Assembly (NCBI GenBank): GCA_001298575.1 | Contig: LJCV01000299.1 | Span: forward strand, 1 to 40,945 | DNA: 40,945 nucleotides | DNA from: Actinobacteria bacterium OK074 | GTDB lineage: Bacteria > Actinomycetota > Actinomycetes > Streptomycetales > Streptomycetaceae | Direction of reading: 5' to 3' | Part shown: piece after piece, positions 8,631 to 17,377 of the stretch | Layout: each line of letters begins with the position of its first letter | How positions within the stretch are numbered: position 1 is the stretch's first letter | Translations under genes and position numbers: made by a program | Notes under the pieces: generated by a model | Databases searched by the model: none | Seen by the model: the letters and a program-made list of their open reading frames with translations, nothing else | What the model was told of the DNA's origin: nothing

Positions 8631-9869
8631 TCACGACACGGGGCGCGAATCCACCCAAGCCGTCTCGAACTCCTCGCGATACGTGGGGAAGAGCCCGCCC
8701 TCGTCGGTGTCCTCCGCTTTCAGGACCCGGCCCCCGCCGCGCAGCACCAGCACGGGTGCCTCCATCCCCCGGGCCCGCCGCAGATACGACTGCACGACCC
8801 CGACGCCGTCCGGGCCGTCGCCGTTGACGAGGTAGGCGGTGAAGCGGGGTGTCTCGTCGTAGACCTGGATCTCGAAGGCGCCCGGGTCGCGCAGTCTGGC
8901 CCGCACCCGGCGCATGTGCAGGATGTTCATCTCCACCGAGCGGCTCAACTCGCCCCGCTTGAGGCCCAGTTCGCGCTCGCGGCGCTTGACCGCGCTGGAC
9001 GCGGGGTTCAGGAACAGCAGGCGTATTCGGCAGCCCGCCTCGGCGAGCCGGACCAGGCGGCGGCCGGAGAAGTTCTGCACCAGCAGGTTGAGGCCGATGC
9101 CCGTCGCGTCCAGCCGGCGGGCGCCGCCGAATATGTCCTCGGCCGGGAACTGCCGCAGCAGCCGCACCCGGTCGGAGTGGACGGCGACCACGTCCGCGTA
9201 CCGGTCGCCGACGAGTTCCTCGACGGCGTCGACGGGCAGCCGGCGCGCGGAGGGCACGTCGCTGCCCGCGCCGAGGACGTCCAGGAGCTTCGCGCAGGCG
9301 CGTTCGGCCTGGGCGAGGACGGCCTGGGAGAGCGCGCGGTTGCGGGAGACGACGTTGCGGGTCACCTCCAGTTCGTCCAGGGCGAGTTCGACGTCGCGGC
9401 GCTCGTCCACGTACGGCTCGAAGCAGGGCCAGTGCTGCACCATCAGCTCGCGCAGCTGGGGCAGGGTGAGGAAGCTGAGCACGTTGTCGTCGTCCGGGTC
9501 GAGCAAGTAGCCCTTGCGGCGGCTGACTTCGCGGACCGCGACCGCCCGCTGCACCCACTCCTGACCGGCCGGTCCGGCGGCGGCGACCACCCAGTCGTCG
9601 CCGTGGACGGGTTCGTAGATGGGGCGCAGCACGGCGGCCACGACCGCGCGCAGCCGCTGCTCGACCAGGTTCAGCCAGATGTAGGCCCGCCCGGCCCGCT
9701 GGGCGCGCACGCGCACCTCGTGCCAGGCGTCGGCGTTCCAGTCCAGTTCCGGTCCGATGGATCCCATGTCCATCGGCCGTGCCAAGGACACCGCGCCGGG
9801 CGGGACATCTGTGGAGTTCCCCTCGTGACCCTCGTCACCAGGAGGCAGCTCCAGCCCTCCCGAGCCCAC
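8631..9869 (-). CDS. SAV2148 family HEPN domain protein
   Basis: A protein of about 412 residues that I recognise as the Streptomyces SAV2148 family. The N-terminal half carries an alpha-helical HEPN-type region (AYIWLNLVEQRLRAVV), followed by LRPIYEPVHGDDW, which includes an R-x6-H arrangement like that of HEPN RNases. The C-terminal part (RIRLLFLNPASSAVKRRERE, then a region ending in PVLVLRGGG) resembles the phospholipase-D-like ligand/phosphodiesterase fold attached to regulators. Function is unknown. Start: GTG at 9869 is preferred; TTG at 9899 is in frame. No signal peptide or membrane helix. It is monocistronic, with a 91-bp gap to the upstream amine-oxidase gene on the same strand. Confidence 0.82.
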   Translation of the reverse strand: MGSGGLELPPGDEGHEGNSTDVPPGAVSLARPMDMGSIGPELDWNADAWHEVRVRAQRAGRAYIWLNLVEQRLRAVVAAVLRPIYEPVHGDDWVVAAAGPAGQEWVQRAVAVREVSRRKGYLLDPDDDNVLSFLTLPQLRELMVQHWPCFEPYVDERRDVELALDELEVTRNVVSRNRALSQAVLAQAERACAKLLDVLGAGSDVPSARRLPVDAVEELVGDRYADVVAVHSDRVRLLRQFPAEDIFGGARRLDATGIGLNLLVQNFSGRRLVRLAEAGCRIRLLFLNPASSAVKRRERELGLKRGELSRSVEMNILHMRRVRARLRDPGAFEIQVYDETPRFTAYLVNGDGPDGVGVVQSYLRRARGMEAPVLVLRGGGRVLKAEDTDEGGLFPTYREEFETAWVDSRPVS

Positions 9870-9960
9870 CCGCGTACCGCCTTCCGCTCCCCTAGCCAAC
9901 GATCAAGGAAGGGTACTCCGGGAGTGGTCGGCGGTGCAGCCCGATGGGCAGGGTCGTTTC

Positions 9961-11286
9961 TCAACCTCCGCTTTCCGTCTCGCCGTTCTGATCGGCCAGC
10001 TCGGCGGGAGTGAGCGGATTCATCGCGGTCACGTCGCGCGGGAGCAGCGAGAAGCCCTGCCAGTGGACCGGCATGGGCTGCTGGTCCTCGTCGCGCACGA
10101 TGTGGTGGAAGTCGATGTTCACCCAGGCCACGGGGTGGGTGAGGGTCTGTCCGTCGACCCACTTGTCGACCGACCTGCCGTGTCCGGCACCGCAGTTGAG
10201 CAGGTTGTCGCTGGCGAACTGCTCGCACTTGTTGTACTGCGTGAAGTAGACGTCGTGGCGGGTGAAACCGCGGCCGGGGTACCTGGTGGTGGCGCCCGGC
10301 ACTATCTGGTACGACCGCGCGTGTCCGTCCTTGTTCTTCCCGGCCGTGCTGACCACCCGCCACCAGCGCATGTTCCGTGCGTCGCCCGCGAGTTCCCTGG
10401 TGACCGCGGTCCGGGTGGTCCGGGTGGTCGGCGCCTCGTTCCCGCGCGCGGGCGGGCTGACCTTCGAGTCGTACTGTTCGACGCGGCTCCTGGAAGAGCC
10501 GTCCAGGTCGAAGTCGAGCCGCCAGAAGACGTTGTGGCTGTGGCTGGTGGCGTACGAGGTGGCGCCCTTGCCGATGGGCCAGCCGCGGCCGTCGCCCGCG
10601 TCGTAGTCGCCGGGCGAGAGGCTGCCGGTGGCGCCGACGCTCATGTTGACGGTGCCGTCGTCCTGGAAGCGCCACTCGGTGATGTATTCGTACCAGCCGA
10701 CCTGGTTGACGGTGTAGACGAGCAGGTCCTTGCCCTGGGCCTGGTAGACCTTGGTGCCGGTGTCGGCCTGCATCCGGTAGGCGTGGCCGCGCGAACGGGT
10801 CGTGGTGCACAGGCCCTTGACGTTCGGGTGCCGCGGGTCGTAGGCGTCGGGCACCTTGACCGTCCTGATCGTGCCGCCGGGGCATTCGCCGGGAGCCATG
10901 TTCACCAGGCCCTGGCCGAAGCCGGCCCCGGTGAGATCGCTGTACTCGGACTTGCCGTCGTCGTAAGGGACGTGGATCTGGGCGAGTTTGGCGCTGGCGA
11001 GGACCTTGATGGGCCGGGGTTCGCCCGGCGGCTGGTACGAGATGTGCTCCAGGACGAGTCCGGCCTCGCGCTCGTAGTGCCAGCACATCCGCCAGGTGGT
11101 GCCGGTGGAGAGCTTCTGTTCGATCCGGTAGGCGGCGCTGCAGTCGGCGGCGGCAGTAGTGCCGGCCGCCCGGGGCCCGGCGACGGCGGTCGGGCCGGCG
11201 GCGGTGCTCACGCCGGCCGTGAGCGCGACCGCGGCGAGGACCGCGGCGGCCCTTCTGCGGGCAGGGTTGATCGTTGGTACGCGCAT
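9961..11286 (-). CDS. secreted copper amine oxidase-like catalytic domain, altered cofactor site
   Basis: A 441-residue exported protein (signal peptide about 1-36) matching only the catalytic D4 domain of copper amine oxidases, which normally deaminate amines using topaquinone (TPQ) and Cu. Apparent matches are the candidate base Asp117 (YSDLTGAG), a Cys135/Cys160 pair, copper ligands His249 and His251 (SHSHN), and His395 before RDEDQQPMP. The TPQ tyrosine aligns with Tyr199, but the near-invariant N-Y-(D/E) is W-Y-E (WYEYITEW), so TPQ formation is doubtful. The usual N2/N3 domains (about 200 residues) are absent, and the upstream gene resembles exactly those. AAGGAG precedes the ATG by 10 nt. 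It may be an active variant, a binding protein or a decayed enzyme. Confidence 0.75.
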   Translation of the reverse strand: MRVPTINPARRRAAAVLAAVALTAGVSTAAGPTAVAGPRAAGTTAAADCSAAYRIEQKLSTGTTWRMCWHYEREAGLVLEHISYQPPGEPRPIKVLASAKLAQIHVPYDDGKSEYSDLTGAGFGQGLVNMAPGECPGGTIRTVKVPDAYDPRHPNVKGLCTTTRSRGHAYRMQADTGTKVYQAQGKDLLVYTVNQVGWYEYITEWRFQDDGTVNMSVGATGSLSPGDYDAGDGRGWPIGKGATSYATSHSHNVFWRLDFDLDGSSRSRVEQYDSKVSPPARGNEAPTTRTTRTAVTRELAGDARNMRWWRVVSTAGKNKDGHARSYQIVPGATTRYPGRGFTRHDVYFTQYNKCEQFASDNLLNCGAGHGRSVDKWVDGQTLTHPVAWVNIDFHHIVRDEDQQPMPVHWQGFSLLPRDVTAMNPLTPAELADQNGETESGG

Positions 11287-11424
11287 GAAGAAGTGACTCC
11301 TTGCCGAAAATGATGAGGGGGGTCAAGAAGAAGGTGAGTTGGAAAAACGAACGCACGACATGTGGGATGCCGGACGGGCGCGCGAGGCGCGGGGGCGCGA
11401 GGCCGGAAGCGGCCCGGCCCGGTC
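11287..11424 (-). promoter_or_regulatory. spacer between the two amine-oxidase-like genes
   Basis: 138 bp separate the genes, with an unusually AT-rich patch (about 11320-11350) and the AAGGAG ribosome site of the downstream gene. I see no strong hairpin, so read-through is plausible and the pair may be one transcript. A weak TTGACC could mark a second promoter, but no good -10 box follows. Confidence 0.4.
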
Positions 11425-12219
11425 TCAGCCGAGCGCGGCGACCGTGCGGGCGCTCAGGTCGACGATCAGCTTGCTGCTGTCGATCCAGGGCCCGTTCTTC
11501 ACCTTCGGGAACAGCCGTACGCAGCGGTGTTGTCCGCACTGCGCGAGGGAGGCCGGCCGCACTCCCGGGACGGCCCGGTAGGTCATGCTGTTGAGGATCA
11601 ACTGGCCGGGCGAGGTGAGGGCGTTGCCGGTGGCGTCCTTGAAGTCGGCCTTCAGACCGGCGCCGAGCGGGTCGGCGATCAGCAGGGCGGCCGCCTCGGT
11701 CATCTCGGCCTGGCTGAGCGGGGGTTGGACGCCATGCTGCGCGGAGGACCGCTCGACCGTGCCGGTGTCCAGGTCGACGGTGCGGGTGACGAGCGTGTCG
11801 TCCCGGTAGTCGTAGAAGGTCACGTCCGCGCCGCGGGCCGCTCCGGCGGCGTCGTTGTCGGGGTCGGGTTCGGCGAGGTCGACCCCGAGGAGCTGTGGTC
11901 CGCGCCACCCCTGGGCGTTCTCGCTCTCGGTGGTCAACTTGCCGGTCAGGGCTATCTTTTCGGCCCGCGCGGTCTCGTCGTCGGTGAGCGGGTCGCGGCC
12001 GGTTCCCCTGGCTCCTTCGGTGGGGGCCGGTTCGACCGTGGCCGGCTGTACGGCGGCCGGGTCCTGCCCCGCGGCCGTGCCCCCGCCGGACTCGTCGGCC
12101 CCCGCGGACCCGGGCAGGGTGACGCCGATCGCCACCGCGGTGCCCGTCACCGCCACGGCCGCGCCCGCGAGCACCTTGCCCAGATGTCGGCGCACGCCTA
12201 TGTATCTCTTTACTGGCAC
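11425..12219 (-). CDS. secreted protein resembling amine oxidase N2-N3 domains
   Basis: A 264-residue exported protein with a twin-arginine-like signal (RR at 10-11, hydrophobic core to about 38, GSAGA cleavage region). The rest looks like the two small alpha/beta domains that precede the catalytic domain in copper amine oxidases: an N2-like start DPLTDDE (76-82), a strand pair ADVTFYDYRDD... with TVDLDTGTV, then the N3 opening signature GVQPPLSQAE (163-172) and a second beta unit with Cys228 and Cys233. It ends where the catalytic domain should begin, and the next gene supplies that domain. I infer that the two proteins work together; neither is a complete oxidase. It is divergent from glgX. 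Confidence 0.68.
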   Translation of the reverse strand: MPVKRYIGVRRHLGKVLAGAAVAVTGTAVAIGVTLPGSAGADESGGGTAAGQDPAAVQPATVEPAPTEGARGTGRDPLTDDETARAEKIALTGKLTTESENAQGWRGPQLLGVDLAEPDPDNDAAGAARGADVTFYDYRDDTLVTRTVDLDTGTVERSSAQHGVQPPLSQAEMTEAAALLIADPLGAGLKADFKDATGNALTSPGQLILNSMTYRAVPGVRPASLAQCGQHRCVRLFPKVKNGPWIDSSKLIVDLSARTVAALG

Positions 12220-12400
12220 ATTTCCCCCCTGCTCCTTCTAAGGGTCCCTTGGGACTCTTGTCGGCTGTTGGGACCGAATACGCCGTATGCGTCGGTCGCG
12301 CGGTAAGAGGGGCATAAGTCGTTGGCGGTTCCCTTACTTTTGCGGAGACTCGCCCCCAAGGCGCCCCCAGGGGCCCGGCAGAACTGGAAGAGTCGTATCC
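12220..12400. promoter_or_regulatory. divergent promoter region, amine-oxidase pair / glgX
   Basis: 181 bp between divergent genes. It contains a short perfect dyad GTCCC-TT-GGGAC (12244-12255) close to the start of the secreted protein, and an AT-richer stretch TTCCCTTACTTTTGCGG (about 12329-12345) before glgX. Either may be regulatory. I found no clear maltose-regulator (MalR-type CTTGCAG) site. Confidence 0.4.
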
Positions 12401-14581
12401 ATGCAGGTCTGGCCTGGAGAGGCATATCCGCTCGGCGCCACGTACGACGGCGCCGGCACCAATTTCGCGGTCTTCTCGGAGGCCGCGCACCGCATCGAGC
12501 TGTGTCTGCTGCACGACGACGGCTCGGAGACCGCGGTGGAACTGCGGGAGACGGACGCGTTCGTGCGGCACGCGTACCTGCCGGGGGTGATGCCGGGGCA
12601 GCGCTACGGCTTCCGGGTGCACGGCCCGTACGCCCCGGAGCGCGGGCTGCGCTGCAACTCGGCGAAGCTGCTGCTCGACCCCTACGCGCGCGCGGTCAGC
12701 GGCAGCATCGGCTGGGGGGAGGAGGTCTACGGCTACCACTTCGACGCCCCGGAGCGGCGCAACGACCTGGACTCGGCGCCGCACACGATGTCCTCGGTCG
12801 TGGTCAACCCGTACTTCGACTGGGGCGACGACCGCAGGCCGCGCACCGAGTACCACCACACGGTGCTCTACGAGGCCCACGTCAAGGGCCTGACGATGCG
12901 CCACCCCGAACTGCCCGAGGAACTGCGCGGCACCTACGCGGCGCTCGCCCACCCGGCGATCATCGAACACCTGACGAAACTCGGCGTCACCGCGCTGGAA
13001 CTGATGCCCGTGCACCAGTTCGTCAACGACCACCGCCTCGCCGACATGGGCCTCAGTAACTACTGGGGCTACAACACGATCGGTTTCTTCGCCCCGCACA
13101 ACGCGTACGCCTCCTGGGGCGACCGCGGCCAGCAGGTCCTGGAGTTCAAGTCGGCCGTGCGGGCGCTGCACGAGGCGGGCATCGAGGTCATCCTGGACGT
13201 GGTCTACAACCACACCGCCGAGGGCAACCATCTGGGCCCCACGCTGTCCTTCCGGGGCATCGACAACCCGTCGTACTACCGGCTCGCGGACGACCCGCGC
13301 TATTACACCGACACCACGGGGACCGGCAATTCGCTCCTCATGCGCTCCCCGCACGTACTTCAGCTGATCATGGATTCGCTGCGGTACTGGGTGACCGAGA
13401 TGCACGTGGACGGCTTCCGCTTCGACCTCGCGGCCACGCTGGCACGGCAGTTCCACGAGGTGGACCGGCTGTCGTCGTTCTTCGACCTGGTCCAGCAGGA
13501 CCCGGTGGTCTCCCAGGTGAAGCTGATCGCGGAGCCCTGGGACGTCGGCGAGGGCGGCTACCAGGTGGGCAACTTCCCGCCGCTGTGGACCGAGTGGAAC
13601 GGCAAGTACCGCGACACCGTACGGGACCTGTGGCGCGGTGAGCCGCGCACGCTGGCGGAGTTCGCGTCCCGGCTGACCGGCTCCTCCGACCTCTACCAGG
13701 ACGACGGCCGCCGCCCGCTGGCCTCCATCAACTTCGTGACCTGCCACGACGGTTTCACCCTGCACGACCTGGTGGCGTACAACGACAAGCACAACGACGC
13801 CAACGGGGAGGGCAACCGGGACGGCGAGAGCCACAACAGGTCCTGGAACTGCGGCGTGGAGGGCGACAGCGACGACCCGGCGGTGCTCGCGCTGCGCGGC
13901 CGTCAGATGCGCAACTTCGTCGCCACGCTGATGCTGTCCCAGGGCGTGCCGATGCTCAGCCACGGGGACGAGTTCGCGCGCTCCCAGGGGGGCAACAACA
14001 ACGCGTACTGCCAGGACAGCGAATTGGCGTGGGTCAAGTGGCCCGACCCCGGACCGGCCCCCGATTCCGACCCCGACCAGGACTCCGGGTCCGGCTCCGG
14101 GTCCGACGACGGCAGCAGCAGCAGCGACCAACTCCTCGCCTTCACGCGCGCGATGGTGTGGCTGCGGCGCGACCACCCGGTGTTCCGGCGCCGCCGCTTC
14201 TTCCACGGCCGCCCGGTGGAGGGCACCCACGACGACCTGTCCGACATCGCCTGGTTCACCCCGGAGGGGCAGGAGATGACACAGCGCGACTGGGACTCGG
14301 CGCAGGCCAGCGCGCTGACGGTGTTCCTCAACGGCAACGCGATCTCCGAGCCCGACGCGCGCGGGGAGCGGATCGCGGACGACTCGTTCCTGCTGATGTT
14401 CAACGCCTTCCACGAGCCGCTGGAGTTCGTGGTGCCGGTGGACCACGGCCGCCAGTGGCAGGTGATCGTGGACACCTCCCGCGAGGAGGGCGTCCCGCCG
14501 GGCACCGGCGCGAAGGTCCAGGCAGGCGAACGGCTGACGCTGACGGACCGGAGCATGACCGTGTTGCAGCGGCCGGCATAG
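12401..14581 (+). CDS. glgX: glycogen debranching enzyme GlgX/TreX
   Basis: A 726-residue GH13 isoamylase-type enzyme that hydrolyses alpha-1,6 branches of glycogen or limit dextrin in the cytoplasm. An N-terminal CBM48-like domain (about 1-120) is followed by the barrel with its four conserved regions: DVVYNH, GFRFDLA (nucleophile Asp), AEPWD (acid Glu) and VTCHDGF. ATG at 12401 starts directly at the family consensus (WPGEAYPLGA) and has GGAAG upstream. A Ser/Asp/Gly-rich insert of about 25 residues near 548-572 (DPDQDSGSGSGSDDG) is unusual and probably a disordered loop. It is 178 bp upstream of treY on the same strand. Together with TreY and TreZ it gives the glycogen-to-trehalose route, so TreX is the likely role. 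Confidence 0.95.
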   Translation: MQVWPGEAYPLGATYDGAGTNFAVFSEAAHRIELCLLHDDGSETAVELRETDAFVRHAYLPGVMPGQRYGFRVHGPYAPERGLRCNSAKLLLDPYARAVSGSIGWGEEVYGYHFDAPERRNDLDSAPHTMSSVVVNPYFDWGDDRRPRTEYHHTVLYEAHVKGLTMRHPELPEELRGTYAALAHPAIIEHLTKLGVTALELMPVHQFVNDHRLADMGLSNYWGYNTIGFFAPHNAYASWGDRGQQVLEFKSAVRALHEAGIEVILDVVYNHTAEGNHLGPTLSFRGIDNPSYYRLADDPRYYTDTTGTGNSLLMRSPHVLQLIMDSLRYWVTEMHVDGFRFDLAATLARQFHEVDRLSSFFDLVQQDPVVSQVKLIAEPWDVGEGGYQVGNFPPLWTEWNGKYRDTVRDLWRGEPRTLAEFASRLTGSSDLYQDDGRRPLASINFVTCHDGFTLHDLVAYNDKHNDANGEGNRDGESHNRSWNCGVEGDSDDPAVLALRGRQMRNFVATLMLSQGVPMLSHGDEFARSQGGNNNAYCQDSELAWVKWPDPGPAPDSDPDQDSGSGSGSDDGSSSSDQLLAFTRAMVWLRRDHPVFRRRRFFHGRPVEGTHDDLSDIAWFTPEGQEMTQRDWDSAQASALTVFLNGNAISEPDARGERIADDSFLLMFNAFHEPLEFVVPVDHGRQWQVIVDTSREEGVPPGTGAKVQAGERLTLTDRSMTVLQRPA

Positions 14582-14759
14582 GCGCGTGGCGACCGGTGCC
14601 GTTCTCGTGTGCACGCGTGCGTGGCGTGGTTTTTCACGGGCCCGCGCGGCGGATCTTCATGGGCACACCCGGTGGTTCTCGTGCACACACACGCGTGCAT
14701 CCGGCGGCCCCGGTGTGTCGGTGGGCACGAAAGGGCGGCGGGCGGGTACGTAGGTTGCC
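14582..14759. promoter_or_regulatory. glgX-treY spacer with repeated GTTCTCGTG...CACGCGTGC elements
   Basis: Two related elements occur 73 bp apart: GTTCTCGTG(TG)CACGCGTGC near 14601 and GTTCTCGTG(CACACA)CACGCGTGC near 14674. Each has alternating purine-pyrimidine runs and a CACGCGTG-like core. A paired element ahead of treY suggests operators or a processing site. No hairpin terminator for glgX is obvious, so the genes may be co-transcribed. Confidence 0.5.
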
Positions 14760-17195
14760 ATGACACCTGAACGACCCGCCCCCGGGGCGGTGCCCACGGC
14801 CACGTACCGGCTGCAGTTGCAGCCGGAGTTCCCGTTCCGGGCGGCCGAGGCGGCGGTGCCGTATCTGGCGTCGCTCGGGGTCTCGCACCTGCATCTGTCG
14901 CCCGTCCTGGAGGCGGTGCCCGGCTCCACGCACGGGTACGACGTCGTCGACCACACGCGCGTGCGCGGCGAACTCGGCGGCGAGGCGGGACTGCGCGCCC
15001 TGTCGCGCACCGCGCGGGCGCACGGGCTCGGCCTGGTCGTGGACATCGTGCCCAACCACATGGCGATGGTCCCGCGCCACAACCGCCCGCTGTGGGAGGT
15101 GCTGCGCGAGGGGCCGGCGTCGCCGTACGCGCGCTGGTTCGACATCGACTGGGACGCGCAGGGCGGGCAGGTGCTGCTGCCGGTGCTGGGGCATCCGCTG
15201 GGCGCGGAGATCGACCGGCTGGTGGTCGACGGGGACGTGCTGCGCTACTACGACCACGTGCTGCCGTTGCGCGAGGGCACCGCGAAGCTGCCGCTGCCGC
15301 AGCTGATCGACGCGCAGTTCTACCGCCCGGTGTGGTGGCGGCTGGCCAGGACCGAGCTCAACTACCGCCGGTTCTTCAGCATTTCGGAGCTCATCGGGGT
15401 GCGCGTAGAGGACCCGGAGGTCTTCGAGGCGACCCACGCCACGGTCCTGCGGCTGCTCGACGAGGACGTGGTCGACGGCCTGCGCATCGACCATCCCGAC
15501 GGCCTGGCCGACCCGGACGGGTACCTGCGCCGTCTGCACCGGGCGACGGGCGGCCGCTGGACGGTGGTCGAGAAGATCCTCGCGGACGGCGAACCGCTGC
15601 CCGCCGCCTGGCCGGTCGCGGGCACCACCGGCTACGACGCCCTGCGCCACGTGGACGGGCTGTTCACCGACCCGGCGGGCACGGCCGGACTCCTGGAGCA
15701 CTACCGCCGGTTCGCGGCCCCCAGGGCGGACGCGGGCGGCGACTGGGAGGCGACCGTCCGGCGTGCCGCGTACGAGGTGGTCACGCACGAGCTGGCCGCC
15801 GAGACCGACCGCCTCACGCGCGCGGGCAGTCGCCTGTGCACCGCCTCGCCGGACCCGGCCCTGCGCGACCACGCCCCCTGGGCGCTGCGCACCGCCGTAC
15901 GGGAACTCCTCGTACGGCTGCGGGTCTACCGCCCGTACGCCTCCGGGGACGGTACGGCCGTCCTCACCGAGGAGGCCGCCGCCGAGGCCCGTACGGCGTT
16001 CGTGGTGCCCGAGGAGGCGCATGCCGTGAGCGTGGTGCGGGACCTGGCCCTGGGCCGGGCCGGGGACGGGCCTCAACAGGCGGAGTTCCGGGCCCGTTTC
16101 GCGCAGACGGCCTCGGCGCTGCGGGCCAAGTCCGTGGAGGACCGGGCCTATTACCGCTTCGTCCCGCTGCTGTCGGCGAACGAGGTGGGCGGGAATCCGG
16201 GTGCCCCGGCGGTCTCCCCGGCCGGTTTCCACGCCTTCTGCGCGCGCGTGCAGCGGGACTGGCCCGCCACCGGGACGGCCCTGTCGACGCACGACACCAA
16301 GCGCAGCGCGGACGTACGGGCGGCGCTCGCGGTGCTCACCCAGTGCCCCGAACGCTGGGCCGACGTCCTGGCCGCGGCGGCCGGCGCGGCTCCCCCGGCG
16401 CCCGATCCGCAGTCGGCGTGGACCGCCTGGCAGACGCTCTTCGGGACGGGCCCGATCGCCGGGGAGCGACTGCGGGGGGCGTTGCTGAAGCACATCCGGG
16501 AGGCCGGGCTGCACACGTCGTGGACCGAGCAGGATCCGGCGTACGAGGAGCGGGTCGCGGCGTTCGTCACCGAGGGGCCGTGCGGGCCCCCTGGACGGCC
16601 CGTGACGGCCCTGCGGGCCGAACTGGCCCCGCATGTGCGGGCGAACGTACTGGGGGCCGCCCTGGTCCACCTGACGATGCCCGGGGTCCCGGACGTCTAC
16701 CAGGGCACGGAGGACGAGTACCTGGCGCTGGTGGACCCGGACAACCGCGGCCCGTTCACGCCGCCCGGGGAACCGTCCGGAGAATCGCCCGGGGAGCTTG
16801 CAGAGCCTTTCGAGAGGTCCGCGGAGCCTTTCGAGGGATCCGCAGAGGCCGAGGTGTCAGAGAAGGCCGCGCTCACCGGTGCCGCGCTCCGGCTGCGCCG
16901 CCGGCTGCCGGACGTCTTCGGTACGGAGGCCGCGTACGCGCCGCTGGAGGCGGCGGGTCCGGCCGCCGCGCACTGCCTGGCCTTCGTGCGCTCCGGCCGG
17001 GTGCTCACGGCGGTGACGCGGCTGTCGCTGCGCCTTGCCGAAGCGGGCGGCTGGCGCGGAACGGTGCTGCCGCTGCCGCCGGGCCGCTGGGCGGACGCGC
17101 TCGATCCGGGGAGGCAGTTCGAGGGGCACGCACGCGTGGCGGAGCTTTTCGGGACGCTGCCGGTGGCTTTGCTGGAGCAGGTTTCCGCGGAGTGA
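14760..17195 (+). CDS. treY: malto-oligosyltrehalose synthase TreY
   Basis: An 811-residue intramolecular transglucosylase (GH13_26) that turns the reducing-end alpha-1,4 linkage of maltodextrin into alpha,alpha-1,1. Conserved parts: the N-terminal signature TATYRLQL, the barrel motifs LVVDIVPNHMA and GLRIDHPDGLADP (nucleophile Asp), the glutamate in TVVEKIL, and LSTHDTKRSADVR. The C-terminal part has the family's GVPDVYQGTE. The ATG at 14760 is immediately before TYRLQL-type sequence. An insert of Glu/Ser/Pro repeats (SAEPFEGSAE-like) lies near residues 670-700. It follows glgX; its partner treZ is 4.4 kb further on, after four genes. Confidence 0.95.
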   Translation: MTPERPAPGAVPTATYRLQLQPEFPFRAAEAAVPYLASLGVSHLHLSPVLEAVPGSTHGYDVVDHTRVRGELGGEAGLRALSRTARAHGLGLVVDIVPNHMAMVPRHNRPLWEVLREGPASPYARWFDIDWDAQGGQVLLPVLGHPLGAEIDRLVVDGDVLRYYDHVLPLREGTAKLPLPQLIDAQFYRPVWWRLARTELNYRRFFSISELIGVRVEDPEVFEATHATVLRLLDEDVVDGLRIDHPDGLADPDGYLRRLHRATGGRWTVVEKILADGEPLPAAWPVAGTTGYDALRHVDGLFTDPAGTAGLLEHYRRFAAPRADAGGDWEATVRRAAYEVVTHELAAETDRLTRAGSRLCTASPDPALRDHAPWALRTAVRELLVRLRVYRPYASGDGTAVLTEEAAAEARTAFVVPEEAHAVSVVRDLALGRAGDGPQQAEFRARFAQTASALRAKSVEDRAYYRFVPLLSANEVGGNPGAPAVSPAGFHAFCARVQRDWPATGTALSTHDTKRSADVRAALAVLTQCPERWADVLAAAAGAAPPAPDPQSAWTAWQTLFGTGPIAGERLRGALLKHIREAGLHTSWTEQDPAYEERVAAFVTEGPCGPPGRPVTALRAELAPHVRANVLGAALVHLTMPGVPDVYQGTEDEYLALVDPDNRGPFTPPGEPSGESPGELAEPFERSAEPFEGSAEAEVSEKAALTGAALRLRRRLPDVFGTEAAYAPLEAAGPAAAHCLAFVRSGRVLTAVTRLSLRLAEAGGWRGTVLPLPPGRWADALDPGRQFEGHARVAELFGTLPVALLEQVSAE

Positions 17196-17377
17196 CCGCC
17201 CCCTGCGGCCTCGGCCGGGCCCGGCGGTGCCCCGGGCGGCGACCGGGCGAACGTGGCCGGAGGGCGCCGTCGTCGAATGCCTCGGGGCGCCCCCTGGAGC
17301 CGCCCCTGAATGTTCTTGACACGGCATCCGGTCCATGGGAGTACTTCGGTTGGCGACGTCGGGCGGGCAAGTCGGGG
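17196..17377 (+). promoter_or_regulatory. region upstream of the first M14 gene
   Basis: 182 bp without a gene. A perfect -35-like TTGACA lies at 17316-17321, but the matching -10 positions (AGTACT near 17340) are weak. It may provide an independent start for the carboxypeptidase. Confidence 0.35.

Noticed and set aside
12401..14581. Glycogen branching or GlgE-type enzyme
   Set aside because: Isoamylase-type regions and N-terminal CBM48-like layout fit debranching enzyme; no GlgE or GlgB motifs.
9671..14614. Open frame of 1647 codons on the minus strand
   Set aside because: It covers glgX, the amine-oxidase pair and the HEPN gene in a wrong frame, with Arg/Val/His-rich low-complexity translation; it is a GC-driven shadow.
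15092..17377. Upstream extension of the first M14 gene into treY
   Set aside because: The frame is open but its translation is unlike any protein and overlaps treY's catalytic region; the M14 similarity begins at 17378.
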